Shown here: one piece after another, positions 8,000-14,895 of the stretch
Layout of the letters: each line of letters starts with the position of its first letter
How positions within the stretch are numbered: the stretch's first letter is position 1
DNA from: a virus
Strand: one strand, 5' to 3'
Virus record (IMG/VR): IMGVR_UViG_3300037294_000665
Coordinates: 1 to 36,121 of that record
Length of the DNA: 36,121 nt
Program-made: the position numbers and the translations under genes
Notes under the pieces: generated by a model
Databases searched by the model: none
What the model saw: the letters and a program-made list of their open reading frames with translations, nothing else
What the model was told of the DNA's origin: nothing

Positions 8000-8462
8000 A
8001 TCAAAGCATGAGCATGAATTGGCACAACTGGATTTACTCAGTACCAGTGCAGCATCGTTAGAACAATCGTTAGAGAAATCGTTGGAGCAAGCGTTAGAGA
8101 CCTTAGCCACCCTAAAGCCCGATGAGCGCAGCGACTTTATTCGCCGCTGGCCCTCAACCTTGCAAAGCCTGTGTGACGTAATGCGTCAAACCTTAATCCA
8201 GCACAATATTGCCAATGTCGATCACATCAGCGAAGCCCTGGCCACAAGCCTCAGCGCCTACTTGGGCGGGCGAGATATTTACATACCCAATGGCGAACGG
8301 CTCAAAGATGCCCTGCGGGATATCCGCATCTGGCGCGAGTTTAAGGGCAATAACCTAGAACAGCTATCGAGGGACTACGGCCTAACTGAGCGCCGTATCA
8401 GCCAAATCGTCGCCGAACAAAGGGCTGCGTTTGTGGCGAGGAAACAGAGGAGATTGTTTTGA
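7992..8462 (+). CDS. mor: Mor/C-family transcription activator
   Basis: The 156-residue protein has a C-terminal Mor domain: YLGGRDIYIPNG (about residue 92 on), LRDIRIWREFKGNNLEQLSR and the helix-turn-helix YGLTERRISQIVAEQRA. In Mu, Mor and C activate middle and late promoters by binding next to RNA polymerase. Only one such gene is seen here, so it may activate all later genes. The N-terminus contains the near-repeat SLEQSLEKSLEQALET, encoded by four 12-bp units. It is the last early gene before the inverted cargo cassette. Confidence 0.9.
   Translation: MTESKHEHELAQLDLLSTSAASLEQSLEKSLEQALETLATLKPDERSDFIRRWPSTLQSLCDVMRQTLIQHNIANVDHISEALATSLSAYLGGRDIYIPNGERLKDALRDIRIWREFKGNNLEQLSRDYGLTERRISQIVAEQRAAFVARKQRRLF
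8055..8102 (+). repeat. Four 12-bp tandem repeats within mor
   Basis: Units resembling TCGTTAGANNAA follow each other at 8055, 8067, 8079 and 8091, encoding SLEQ, SLEK, SLEQ and ALET. Because 12 is a multiple of three, copy-number changes would lengthen or shorten the N-terminal helix without breaking the frame. Confidence 0.6.
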
Positions 8463-8542
8463 ATAAAAAATAATTTGAGAGAGATAATTGTCACTCTCCC
8501 GATTACCTAATATAAGTATTGTGTTGGCTATTTAGCTTTTGG

Positions 8543-8561
8543 GCTTATTCTTTAAGCTTTT
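8543..8561 (+). terminator. Weak terminator after mor
   Basis: GCTTA (8543-8547) pairs with TAAGC (8553-8557) across a five-base loop and is followed by TTTT (8558-8561). The short stem makes this a weak candidate for ending the early transcript before the oppositely oriented cargo genes. Confidence 0.3.
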
Positions 8562-9093
8562 ATTTAAAGAAAAAGCTCATTATTTCAATGTATAAGTATA
8601 CAATCCCTAACCCAGAAACAACCCCGAATACTGAATAACGAGCGGACCACATTAAATATGTTTTTGAAGAAACTATTTTATTAAAGTGGTTATTTTCGAT
8701 GGTATCGATTATGTCTTGGCAGGATTCTTGAAGTTCAAATCTCATTTGCCTTCTGACATCATTCTTTGTTTTAGTTGATATTTTTGCGTACTTTTCTATA
8801 TTAAACTGATACAAAGGAGCGAGTTCTTTTTCGTCCATAAAATTGCAAACGGCCAATTGATTTAGTTGCTTAAGCTTCCAATCAATTCTAGATATTTTTG
8901 CATTGTATCTATCTTCTAGATGAGAGCTGTTATTTTTGTTATCAAACCACTTGAATTCAGATAGTGAAGTCAGTAAGTCTATTAAAGCGTCTTTTTGAGC
9001 CGATATTGCAGCTCGTTTTGTACTGTGAAGATAAATCACCAAACTGATAATCCAGCTAATGAATACCCATTCAAATTTTATCCAGCTAGTCAT
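8560..9093 (-). CDS. Two-TM membrane protein of the cargo cassette
   Basis: The 177-residue protein has one hydrophobic segment near the N-terminus (FEWVFISWIISLVIYLH, about residues 7-23) and one at the C-terminus (YSVFGVVSGLGIVYLYIEIMSFFF, about 153-176). Between them is a charged helical domain. It is the last gene of a three-gene minus-strand operon; its start is one base after the STAS-like stop, with AAGG just upstream. No family is recognised. Two membrane spans around a charged domain suggest a membrane effector or sensor for the ATPase and STAS-like partners, which is inference. Confidence 0.75.
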   Translation of the reverse strand: MTSWIKFEWVFISWIISLVIYLHSTKRAAISAQKDALIDLLTSLSEFKWFDNKNNSSHLEDRYNAKISRIDWKLKQLNQLAVCNFMDEKELAPLYQFNIEKYAKISTKTKNDVRRQMRFELQESCQDIIDTIENNHFNKIVSSKTYLMWSARYSVFGVVSGLGIVYLYIEIMSFFFK

Positions 9094-9094
9094 C

Positions 9095-9436
9095 TTACCT
9101 TCTACTTTCAGCGGCTTGAATGCGTTCTAAGGCAGTTGTTACAAAGTTTTCTACAGAATCGTGCTTGATAACTAATTTGTCTTCTAATTGCTTTTTTGTG
9201 AATCCACTACGAGAAATTAATCCGCCAAAAGCTTCGTCCAAAAAAGATCTTCCGTATCTATTGTAGCCAGTCAAATCTACAATAACTCTGTCATAAGTGT
9301 TGAGCGCATTTACGAGAATTTTTTCACGAAAGACTTCACCAGCAGTAAGTTCACAACCAGGTGCATCACCCTTATATCGACCCTTAGGTTTAGGGTGGAA
9401 ATCACTAGTTACCAATATGGTTTTAATTGAGGTCAT
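9095..9436 (-). CDS. DUF4325 STAS-like domain protein
   Basis: The 113-residue protein fits the DUF4325 (STAS-like) family: VIVDLTGYNRYGRSFLDEAFGGLI at about residues 50-73 is its hallmark, with the GRSFLDEAFGGL helix after the central strand. These small domains resemble anti-anti-sigma factors and are usually encoded beside GHKL ATPases, as here. The start overlaps the ATPase stop by 14 bases, so the two are probably translationally coupled and make a complex. No usual phosphorylatable serine is obvious apart from S63 in GRSF. Confidence 0.85.
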   Translation of the reverse strand: MTSIKTILVTSDFHPKPKGRYKGDAPGCELTAGEVFREKILVNALNTYDRVIVDLTGYNRYGRSFLDEAFGGLISRSGFTKKQLEDKLVIKHDSVENFVTTALERIQAAESRR

Positions 9437-10610
9437 CTAATCTAATACTCCATTGTAGCAATGTGCCAGATAGTTCGTTTTGCAGTTCCATCCTATTGTG
9501 TTCTTCTTCATAACTTTCAGTATCTACTTTTTTAACTTTATTGTATTGGTAACACCCTCGATTACTGAATATGAAGAGCTTGCTATGAACGTCATCTGTC
9601 ACAACATCCTTGATTGACTTACTGCCTTGACCATGATTTTCGTCATCTAATCTCGTCATATCATGCATCATCGAAGCATAAATTAAACCTGAATCACCTA
9701 TTGTACTCCTTAACGGAGTGATCATAGCTTTCGCAGTTCGTAAAAACCTCACTATTTGACTTTGTTTTGAGCTTTCACTTTGTTCTCCATGAAGTAATTC
9801 GGAAAACTCTTTAGGGTAATTCTTTTTAACTCTCGCTTGGAAGACTGCACTGTCACCGAATGACAGTGGTATGCCTCTTCCTGCGTCAAAAATCGCTAAA
9901 TACATATACTCATCATTAGTGTTCCCGTTTGTACCAATAGAGCAAATTAGCCACCATTTTTTGTCTTTGTCTAAAGGGCTTTCAGGGTATGCATGACGTC
10001 CAACATTTTCAAGAGTTTCTATAACTGCTTGAGAAATACGAGCTTCAATATTATCAGGCATATCACCATGATAGTATTTATCTTTAATTGCATCGACAAG
10101 GGCATCAGGAAAAGTTTGAAATTCTTGGTTGCTGCCACTTATCACTGGGATGTGCTTTTGACCAGTATCATACATTGCGTGATTTCGTTCACTTGCGCAT
10201 TTAAATTTGCCTGATTTTCTAATCATTTTATTTACAAAACCAGACTTTTTAGACCAGATAATCGAAATTTTGCAGCTGTACTTATCGTGAATAGCATAGA
10301 GCAATAAAAACATGGGTAACTTAGCTTCTATCGTCTCTGAAAAGGATAGGTAGATGTGTACTTTTTCGCTAAGTAAAGCTTCGAAATCCTGTAAAAAACC
10401 AACAAATTCATCGCCGTAATGTGTTGAGAGTATATCGAAATTTACTGGTACGGGCAGTACAGGGCTTTTGAATATAGTCTTTAGCATTTTGCCATTAAAT
10501 GAAATGAAATCATTACCTGTGAAAATGGTACGACTATTTCCACGCAAATCAGGCGCAGAGTTTATTCTTTTGGATAACTCACGATCCTTGTCTTGAAGTT
10601 TCTTTTTCAT
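9423..10610 (-). CDS. GHKL ATPase partner of the STAS-like protein
   Basis: This 395-residue protein has a C-terminal histidine-kinase-like ATPase domain: N box ETLENVGRHAYPE (198-210), G1 box FDAGRGIP (241-248) and a G2-like HGQGSKSI (326-333). Residues 50-135 form a mixed alpha/beta region (VHIYLSFSETIEAKLPMFLL) that may be a second STAS-like fold. There is no histidine phosphorylation domain and no membrane segment. It leads the AT-rich minus-strand operon, and the STAS-like and two-TM genes follow. Known pairs of this kind resemble SpoIIAB/SpoIIAA switches, but the biological role here is unknown; anti-phage signalling is inferred from being prophage cargo. GGAG lies a rather long 14 bases before the ATG. 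Confidence 0.8.
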   Translation of the reverse strand: MKKKLQDKDRELSKRINSAPDLRGNSRTIFTGNDFISFNGKMLKTIFKSPVLPVPVNFDILSTHYGDEFVGFLQDFEALLSEKVHIYLSFSETIEAKLPMFLLLYAIHDKYSCKISIIWSKKSGFVNKMIRKSGKFKCASERNHAMYDTGQKHIPVISGSNQEFQTFPDALVDAIKDKYYHGDMPDNIEARISQAVIETLENVGRHAYPESPLDKDKKWWLICSIGTNGNTNDEYMYLAIFDAGRGIPLSFGDSAVFQARVKKNYPKEFSELLHGEQSESSKQSQIVRFLRTAKAMITPLRSTIGDSGLIYASMMHDMTRLDDENHGQGSKSIKDVVTDDVHSKLFIFSNRGCYQYNKVKKVDTESYEEEHNRMELQNELSGTLLQWSIRLDDLN

Positions 10611-10898
10611 TTCTTTAGAAACTACTCCAAATAATTAGCTTATAGATTGATTTCGTTATAAATAACATGTAACAACGATTTATTGTGATTACACTTGTAG
10701 TTTCATTAGTCACGAAACCCTCATGCTATACTTTTTCATTATAAAACACCATATTATCTCGTATTATCGTACGGAGATTGATGCAGTTTGCCTTAAACTT
10801 GTTCTAGTAATTTATAACCCATATAGATTTTTCTTTGAGAATGCTAATATTTTTTCAATTATGACCATAACACGTATCTACATGTTTTTATTGCCGTT
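10611..10898. other. AT-rich intergenic region upstream of cargo cassette
   Basis: I see no convincing gene here. A 70-codon plus-strand reading frame (10723-10935) runs through low-complexity AT-rich sequence and into the terminator stem, and lacks a ribosome-binding site. The minus-strand promoter of the cargo operon must lie in this region, but no clear -35/-10 pair can be chosen. Confidence 0.5.
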
Positions 10899-10924
10899 AA
10901 TCCCGAAACCTTTCCAATCCGCTA
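10899..10924 (+). promoter_or_regulatory. Shared 26-bp element upstream of lysozyme (copy 1)
   Basis: This 26-base element begins AATCCCGAAA and ends ATCCGCTA, and matches the element at 21617-21642 in 24 of 26 positions. It ends 51 bases before the lysozyme ATG. The two copies occupy the positions of Mu late promoters Plys and PI, so it may be an activator-binding site; its function is unproven. Confidence 0.6.
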
Positions 10925-10936
10925 AAACGCCTTAAG

Positions 10937-10975
10937 CCGAGACAATGAACCTATGTTCACTGTCTCGGTTTTTTT
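10937..10975 (+). terminator. Intrinsic terminator hairpin abutting lysozyme start
   Basis: CCGAGACAATGAAC (10937-10950) pairs with GTTCACTGTCTCGG (10955-10968) across a CTAT loop with one mismatch, followed by seven T (10969-10975). The T-tract ends directly at the lysozyme ATG. This is a classic rho-independent terminator shape, yet it lies between a putative late regulatory element and the gene it should serve. Confidence 0.8.
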
Positions 10976-11503
10976 ATGGCCCCTCATACCCGTTCAAAGC
11001 TTTCACCTGTTAAGCCTGCATCAGCACAGCAAGAAGTAGCACTGCCTGGGCTGCTTGCCAGCGCAGTCAAGCTGCTATTAGCGGAAGAAGACTTCAAAGC
11101 CAAGCCCTATTTGTGCAGCCAAGGCTATCCCACTGTGGGTGTTGGCCAGCGCATTGGCCCCAAGGGCGCGGCGCTTGAACTCTATCAATTCACTTTGCCT
11201 AAAGCCGTTGCCATTGCTTGGCTTGAGGCGAATGTCAGCAGCATTATTGAGCAGCTTTCACAACACCCTGAGATAACAGCGGCCTTTGCTAACTGCAATC
11301 TAGCCCGCCAAACCGTACTGGTGAGCATGGCTTATCAAATGGGTGTTTCAGGGTTGACAGGATTTGAGCAAACCTTAGCAGCCCTTGCTGGTGGCCGATG
11401 GATTGATGCCAGATTGCATGCCTTAGATAGTTACTGGGCAAGAAAGCAAAGCCGTAATCGGGCCTTACGCCATGCAATGACATTAGCCACAGGTGAAAGT
11501 TAA
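10976..11503 (+). CDS. Phage endolysin, T4-type lysozyme (GH24)
   Basis: The 175-residue muramidase would cleave the glycan strands of peptidoglycan at lysis. The catalytic start EEDFKAKPY (about residues 37-45) and the GYPTVGVGQRIGP segment match glycoside hydrolase family 24, with the glutamate in LLLAEEDF as the general acid. ATG 10976 is the only start available before the conserved core: no ATG, GTG or TTG occurs in the next 35 codons, and an in-frame stop lies ten codons upstream. There is no Shine-Dalgarno sequence because the terminator T-tract occupies its place. No holin gene is obvious beside it. The stop overlaps the next start (TAATG). Confidence 0.85.
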   Translation: MAPHTRSKLSPVKPASAQQEVALPGLLASAVKLLLAEEDFKAKPYLCSQGYPTVGVGQRIGPKGAALELYQFTLPKAVAIAWLEANVSSIIEQLSQHPEITAAFANCNLARQTVLVSMAYQMGVSGLTGFEQTLAALAGGRWIDARLHALDSYWARKQSRNRALRHAMTLATGES

Positions 11504-11850
11504 TGACGCGCGGTCATCAAAGAGGTCAATACCAGTACCATGGCCATGAATGCAGCGCGGTTAATCATGCTCCCATGGAAAATATAACCCCAAAGCGCAT
11601 TCAAAACCGCGTCTATCGCCAGTGCGCTAAAGATGGCTTTAACGCCCGTTTAAAGGCAGAACTAAAACAAGAGCAGAACAGAGGCACTGCCAATAACCTG
11701 AGCCTAGCAAACAATATCCCCCTCTATAGCCACCACTCTACTCGCCAAAGCTACTTTAACTTGGGCTGGCAAGCTGTAACCACAGCGCACCTTATACGGG
11801 CGAAAGCCCGTGCCCAGAACCAAGTTAGCGTAAATAAGGCGGTTAAATGA
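11503..11850 (+). CDS. Hypothetical phage protein after lysozyme
   Basis: The 115-residue basic, histidine-rich protein (CSAVNHAPMENITPKRIQNR; STRQSYFNLGWQAV) has no family I can name with confidence. The C-terminal FNLGWQAV faintly recalls ribosome modulation factor-like segments in other phages, which is weak. Its start overlaps the lysozyme stop and its end overlaps the zinc-finger gene by four bases, so it is real by operon logic. Confidence 0.6.
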   Translation: MTRGHQRGQYQYHGHECSAVNHAPMENITPKRIQNRVYRQCAKDGFNARLKAELKQEQNRGTANNLSLANNIPLYSHHSTRQSYFNLGWQAVTTAHLIRAKARAQNQVSVNKAVK

Positions 11851-12080
11851 AACCAGAGGATTGGGCATCAGAGATGGAGCAGCGTGAGCGGGCAGCCTGC
11901 ATTGAACGGGCGCGCACTAAACACAAGCCGTGCCCCCAAGCCAAACAGGGGATCTGTTGTGATTGTTTAGATCCAGTAGAAGCCCATCGACCTAACGCAC
12001 TGCGCTGCCTTAGCTGCCAACGGGATGAAGACCACAGGCTGCGCTGTTTATACGGAGGCCACCATGCTGGATTTGATTAA
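11847..12080 (+). CDS. TraR/DksA-type C4 zinc-finger protein
   Basis: The 77-residue protein ends in a four-cysteine finger, CCDC (37-40) and CLSC (54-57), of the TraR/DksA type. An acidic coiled N-terminus (EMEQRERAACIERAR) precedes it. Members of this family bind in the secondary channel of RNA polymerase and alter transcription; small versions are common in Mu-like phages. It overlaps both neighbours, and the DUF2730 start lies within its last codons. Confidence 0.8.
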   Translation: MKPEDWASEMEQRERAACIERARTKHKPCPQAKQGICCDCLDPVEAHRPNALRCLSCQRDEDHRLRCLYGGHHAGFD

Positions 12081-12366
12081 AGAGTTCTGGGTGCAAATTT
12101 ATGCCGCTATTTCGCTCGCCTTGCTCATTGCCAACTGGTTTTTAGCTAAAACCTACGCCAAAACAGCCACAGTGGGCCAGCTTGAAAGCCGCGTCACCCG
12201 TATTGAAAACACCTTAGAACACATGCCCACCAAGGAAGAACTCAACCGCCTAGACAAAACCATTAGTGGTTTAACCGAGTCAATGAGCGCGACCAAAGAC
12301 GGCATAGTGCGCCTAGAGCGTAAAACAGACATTTTGCTTGAAAACGAGCTAAGAGGGGATCGCTAA
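12064..12366 (+). CDS. DUF2730 membrane protein
   Basis: Starting at ATG 12064, which has GGAGG seven bases upstream, the protein of about 100 residues has one transmembrane helix (about 10-28) and then a long coiled coil (VGQLESRVTRIENTLE, LNRLDKTISGLTE). This fits DUF2730, found next to the packaging genes of Mu-like phages. An upstream in-frame start at 12025 is rejected because it lacks a ribosome-binding site. The role is unknown; its place in the lysis block suggests the host membrane. Confidence 0.75.
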   Translation: MLDLIKEFWVQIYAAISLALLIANWFLAKTYAKTATVGQLESRVTRIENTLEHMPTKEELNRLDKTISGLTESMSATKDGIVRLERKTDILLENELRGDR

Positions 12367-12662
12367 TGGCGATGCAGAATATTATCAATGAACACCAGCG
12401 TTTAGTGGTGCTTAGATTACTCACCGAAGCCGGTGCGTTCGCGCTCAATGAGTCCATCTTGCAAGATGGTCTCATTGCCTATGGCCTCGACATTAGCCGC
12501 GATACCTTGCTTACACAATTAGCTTGGCTTAATGAGCAAGGGCTGATTAACACTGACCTAGTTGGCAAAGTGACAACCGCAACCTTAACCGGTCGCGGCC
12601 AGGATGTGGCCACGGGACGCGCCTTGGTACCAGGCGTTAAGCGACCACGGGCAGGGGAATAG
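12366..12662 (+). CDS. VpaChn25_0724 family (gp26-like) winged-helix protein
   Basis: The 98-residue protein reads NEHQRLVVLRLLTEAGAFAL, then SILQDGLIAYGLDISRDTLLTQLAWLNEQGLI, a winged-helix DNA-binding layout typical of the VpaChn25_0724 phage family found between DUF2730 and DUF3486 genes. It overlaps the DUF2730 stop by one base. A role with the terminase is guessed from position only. Confidence 0.75.
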   Translation: MAMQNIINEHQRLVVLRLLTEAGAFALNESILQDGLIAYGLDISRDTLLTQLAWLNEQGLINTDLVGKVTTATLTGRGQDVATGRALVPGVKRPRAGE

Positions 12663-12664
12663 CC

Positions 12665-13228
12665 ATGGCAAATGAAACCCGAGGCCGTCGCTCTAAGGTG
12701 GACTTGTTACCTGAATCTATCCGCAGGCACTTAAATGCGGGCTTAAGGGATGGCTCTATCACCCAAGCCGAGCTGTTAGAGGAAATCAATGGCCTGATTA
12801 ACACCGCAGGCTTACCCCATGATTTACAGCTATCAAGGGCGGGGCTAAACCGCTATGCCACTAAGATGGAGGCCGTAGGTAAAAGTTTACGAGAAATGCG
12901 CGAAATCACCCAAGTGTGGACCGCCGAGCTTGGCGATAAACCCACGGGTGAAGTCACCAAATTGATCTTAGAAATGGCCCGTTCACAGTTGTTTAAAGCC
13001 CTATTAAATGAAGACGGTGAAACCGCAGACGTTGGCATGATAAAAGATGCCATGTTAGCGGTGCAGCGCCTTGAGTCTGCCGCCATGGCAAGCCATAAGC
13101 GCGAGAAAGAAATTCGCACCGCCTTTGCTGCAGAGGCCGCTAACGCCGCCGAAAAGGTCGCTAAAACGGCGGGGCTGACCAAAGATGCGGTGGCCTTGCT
13201 GAAACGTGAAATCTTGGGGATAGCTTAA
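12665..13228 (+). CDS. DUF3486 protein, probable small terminase subunit (gp27-like)
   Basis: The 187-residue protein starts RGRRSKVDLLPESIRRHLNA, the conserved DUF3486 opening, with a helix-turn-helix around residues 12-60. The rest is helical and alanine-rich. In Mu, gp27 lies just before the large terminase gp28, and this order is kept here. It probably recognises the packaging site and passes DNA to the large subunit. GGGGAATAGCC precedes the ATG. Confidence 0.8.
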   Translation: MANETRGRRSKVDLLPESIRRHLNAGLRDGSITQAELLEEINGLINTAGLPHDLQLSRAGLNRYATKMEAVGKSLREMREITQVWTAELGDKPTGEVTKLILEMARSQLFKALLNEDGETADVGMIKDAMLAVQRLESAAMASHKREKEIRTAFAAEAANAAEKVAKTAGLTKDAVALLKREILGIA

Positions 13229-13291
13229 CAGCAGGACGGCCTTCGGCCTGCGAGGACGCTGCGCTGCGAGATCCTAGAACCTAGGACCTAG
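13227..13291. repeat. Short intergenic repeat element, copy A
   Basis: The sequence begins AACAGCAGG and contains GGCC-TTC-GGCC, GCTGCGCTGCG and the near-palindrome CTAGAACCTAGGACCTAG. The intergenic site at 32821-32866 begins with the same nine bases and contains the same CTAGAACC and CTAGGACCT words. It separates the small and large terminase genes and is not followed by a T-tract, so it is probably not a terminator. Confidence 0.5.
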
Positions 13292-13308
13292 TATTAATTG
13301 GAATTGCC

Positions 13309-14895
13309 ATGAATCAAACCACATTCGATCCCGCCCTTGAGGCAAGCTATCTCAGCATCTTTGACCCCAAAGAGGTGTTGCTAGGTTATCAAAAACGCTG
13401 GATAGCCGATGAGTCACCGCTGAAAATTGCCGAAAAGTCTCGCCGTACCGGTTTAACCTGGGCTGAAGCAGCCGATGCCGCCCTTAGCGCTGGGGCTGCC
13501 CGTGGCCAAGGCGGTAGCAATCATTTTTACGTTGGCTCAAACAAAGAAATGGCGCGGGAATTTATTGATGCCGCCGCCATGTGGGCCAAGGTATTTGATA
13601 AAGCCGCCGGAGAAATCCAAGAAGAAATCTTCATTGATGACGGCCAAGATGGCAAAGAAATCCTCACCTTTGCCATTTACTTTGCCTCAGGCTTTAAAAT
13701 TCAGGCCCTTAGCTCTAACCCTTCAAACCTGCGCGGTATGCAGGGCAATGTCACCATAGATGAAGCGGCCTTCCATGAACGCTTAGCAGAGGTACTAAAA
13801 GCCGCCTTAGCACTGACCATGTGGGGCGCCAAAGTGCGCTTAATTTCTACCCATAACGGCATTGAAAACCTGTTCAATGAACTAATTAACGATTCTCGCG
13901 CCGGTAAAAAGGATTACTCAGTTCACCGCGTCACCTTAGATGATGCCTGTAACGAGGGGCTGTATAAGCGTATCTGCCAGGTGCGCGGCATAGATTGGAG
14001 CCAAGTGGGCGAGGATGACTGGAAAGCCAAGCTGCTTAAAGCCACCGCCACCGAAGAAGATGCCCTAGAAGAGTACTTCTGTGTGCCCAAATCGGGCGGC
14101 GGCGCCTACCTTAACCGCGCCTTAATTGAAGCGCGCATGGCAAACCTTGAGCGCAGCGGCCCTGTTATTCGCCTTAAAAAAGATGACAGCTTTGGTCAAT
14201 GGCCAGAGGGCTTGCGGGCAGCGGAGATCTTGCAGTGGTGTGAAGACGAGCTAAAGCCAGTGCTGGATAGCTTAGATCCCACTCGGCCCCACTGTTTTGG
14301 GGAAGACTTTGCCCGAAGTGGCGACTTAACTGTGATTGACGTGGGCGAAATAGCCCAGGACTTACACATCACCACCAAGTTGCAAGTGGAGCTTAAAAAC
14401 ATTCCTTTTCGCCAGCAAGAGCAAATCTTGTTTTACATTGTGGACCACCTGCCTCGACTGCGGGGCGGCGCTATGGACGCGCGCGGTAACGGCCAAGCAT
14501 TAGCAGAATACGCCCAAGACAAATACGGCAGCGAAGTGATCGCCTGCGTGATGTTGTCTGAGCCGTTTTACCGTGAGCAGATGCCGCGCTTTAAAAGCCA
14601 CTTTGAAGATGGGCTAATCACCATCCCCCGCGATGATGACACCAGCACAGATCTGCGAGCCCTAAGCATTAACCGCCGTGGCACCCCTTGTTTAGGTGAC
14701 GTTCGCACCGGCCAAGAGAAAGAACGCCATGGGGATGCGGCTATTAGCCTGTTCTTGATGGTGTACGCCTCAACCTTAGACGGCGCCCCCATAGAATTTA
14801 CCCCCATTCCTAAAAGCGAACATCGTAACCCCAATGCCAAAGCCTGTGATGACGATGCTCAAGACCTAATGCAAAACGTGCGAGGTTGCTGGTAA
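13309..14895 (+). CDS. Large terminase subunit (Mu gp28-like)
   Basis: The 528-residue protein is the packaging motor. A deviant Walker A (EKSRRTGLTW, about residues 42-51), Walker B VTIDEA (148-153) and a STHNG coupling motif form the ATPase. The nuclease part shows GEDFARSGDLTVID, GGAMDARGNG and RHGDAAISLFLM, with aspartates that should hold metal. In Mu-like phages this enzyme fills heads by a headful mechanism that takes some flanking host DNA. TTGGAATTGCC precedes the ATG, only a moderate ribosome-binding site. The stop shares its last base with the portal start. Confidence 0.9.
   Translation: MNQTTFDPALEASYLSIFDPKEVLLGYQKRWIADESPLKIAEKSRRTGLTWAEAADAALSAGAARGQGGSNHFYVGSNKEMAREFIDAAAMWAKVFDKAAGEIQEEIFIDDGQDGKEILTFAIYFASGFKIQALSSNPSNLRGMQGNVTIDEAAFHERLAEVLKAALALTMWGAKVRLISTHNGIENLFNELINDSRAGKKDYSVHRVTLDDACNEGLYKRICQVRGIDWSQVGEDDWKAKLLKATATEEDALEEYFCVPKSGGGAYLNRALIEARMANLERSGPVIRLKKDDSFGQWPEGLRAAEILQWCEDELKPVLDSLDPTRPHCFGEDFARSGDLTVIDVGEIAQDLHITTKLQVELKNIPFRQQEQILFYIVDHLPRLRGGAMDARGNGQALAEYAQDKYGSEVIACVMLSEPFYREQMPRFKSHFEDGLITIPRDDDTSTDLRALSINRRGTPCLGDVRTGQEKERHGDAAISLFLMVYASTLDGAPIEFTPIPKSEHRNPNAKACDDDAQDLMQNVRGCW

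Noticed and set aside
8463-8559. A strong terminator after mor
   Set aside because: Only a five-base stem with four T was found, so it is kept as a weak candidate rather than a confident call.
10723-10935. A 70-codon plus-strand reading frame before the lysozyme terminator
   Set aside because: It is AT-rich low-complexity sequence with no ribosome-binding site, runs over the 26-bp element and reaches the terminator stem, so it looks like noncoding DNA.
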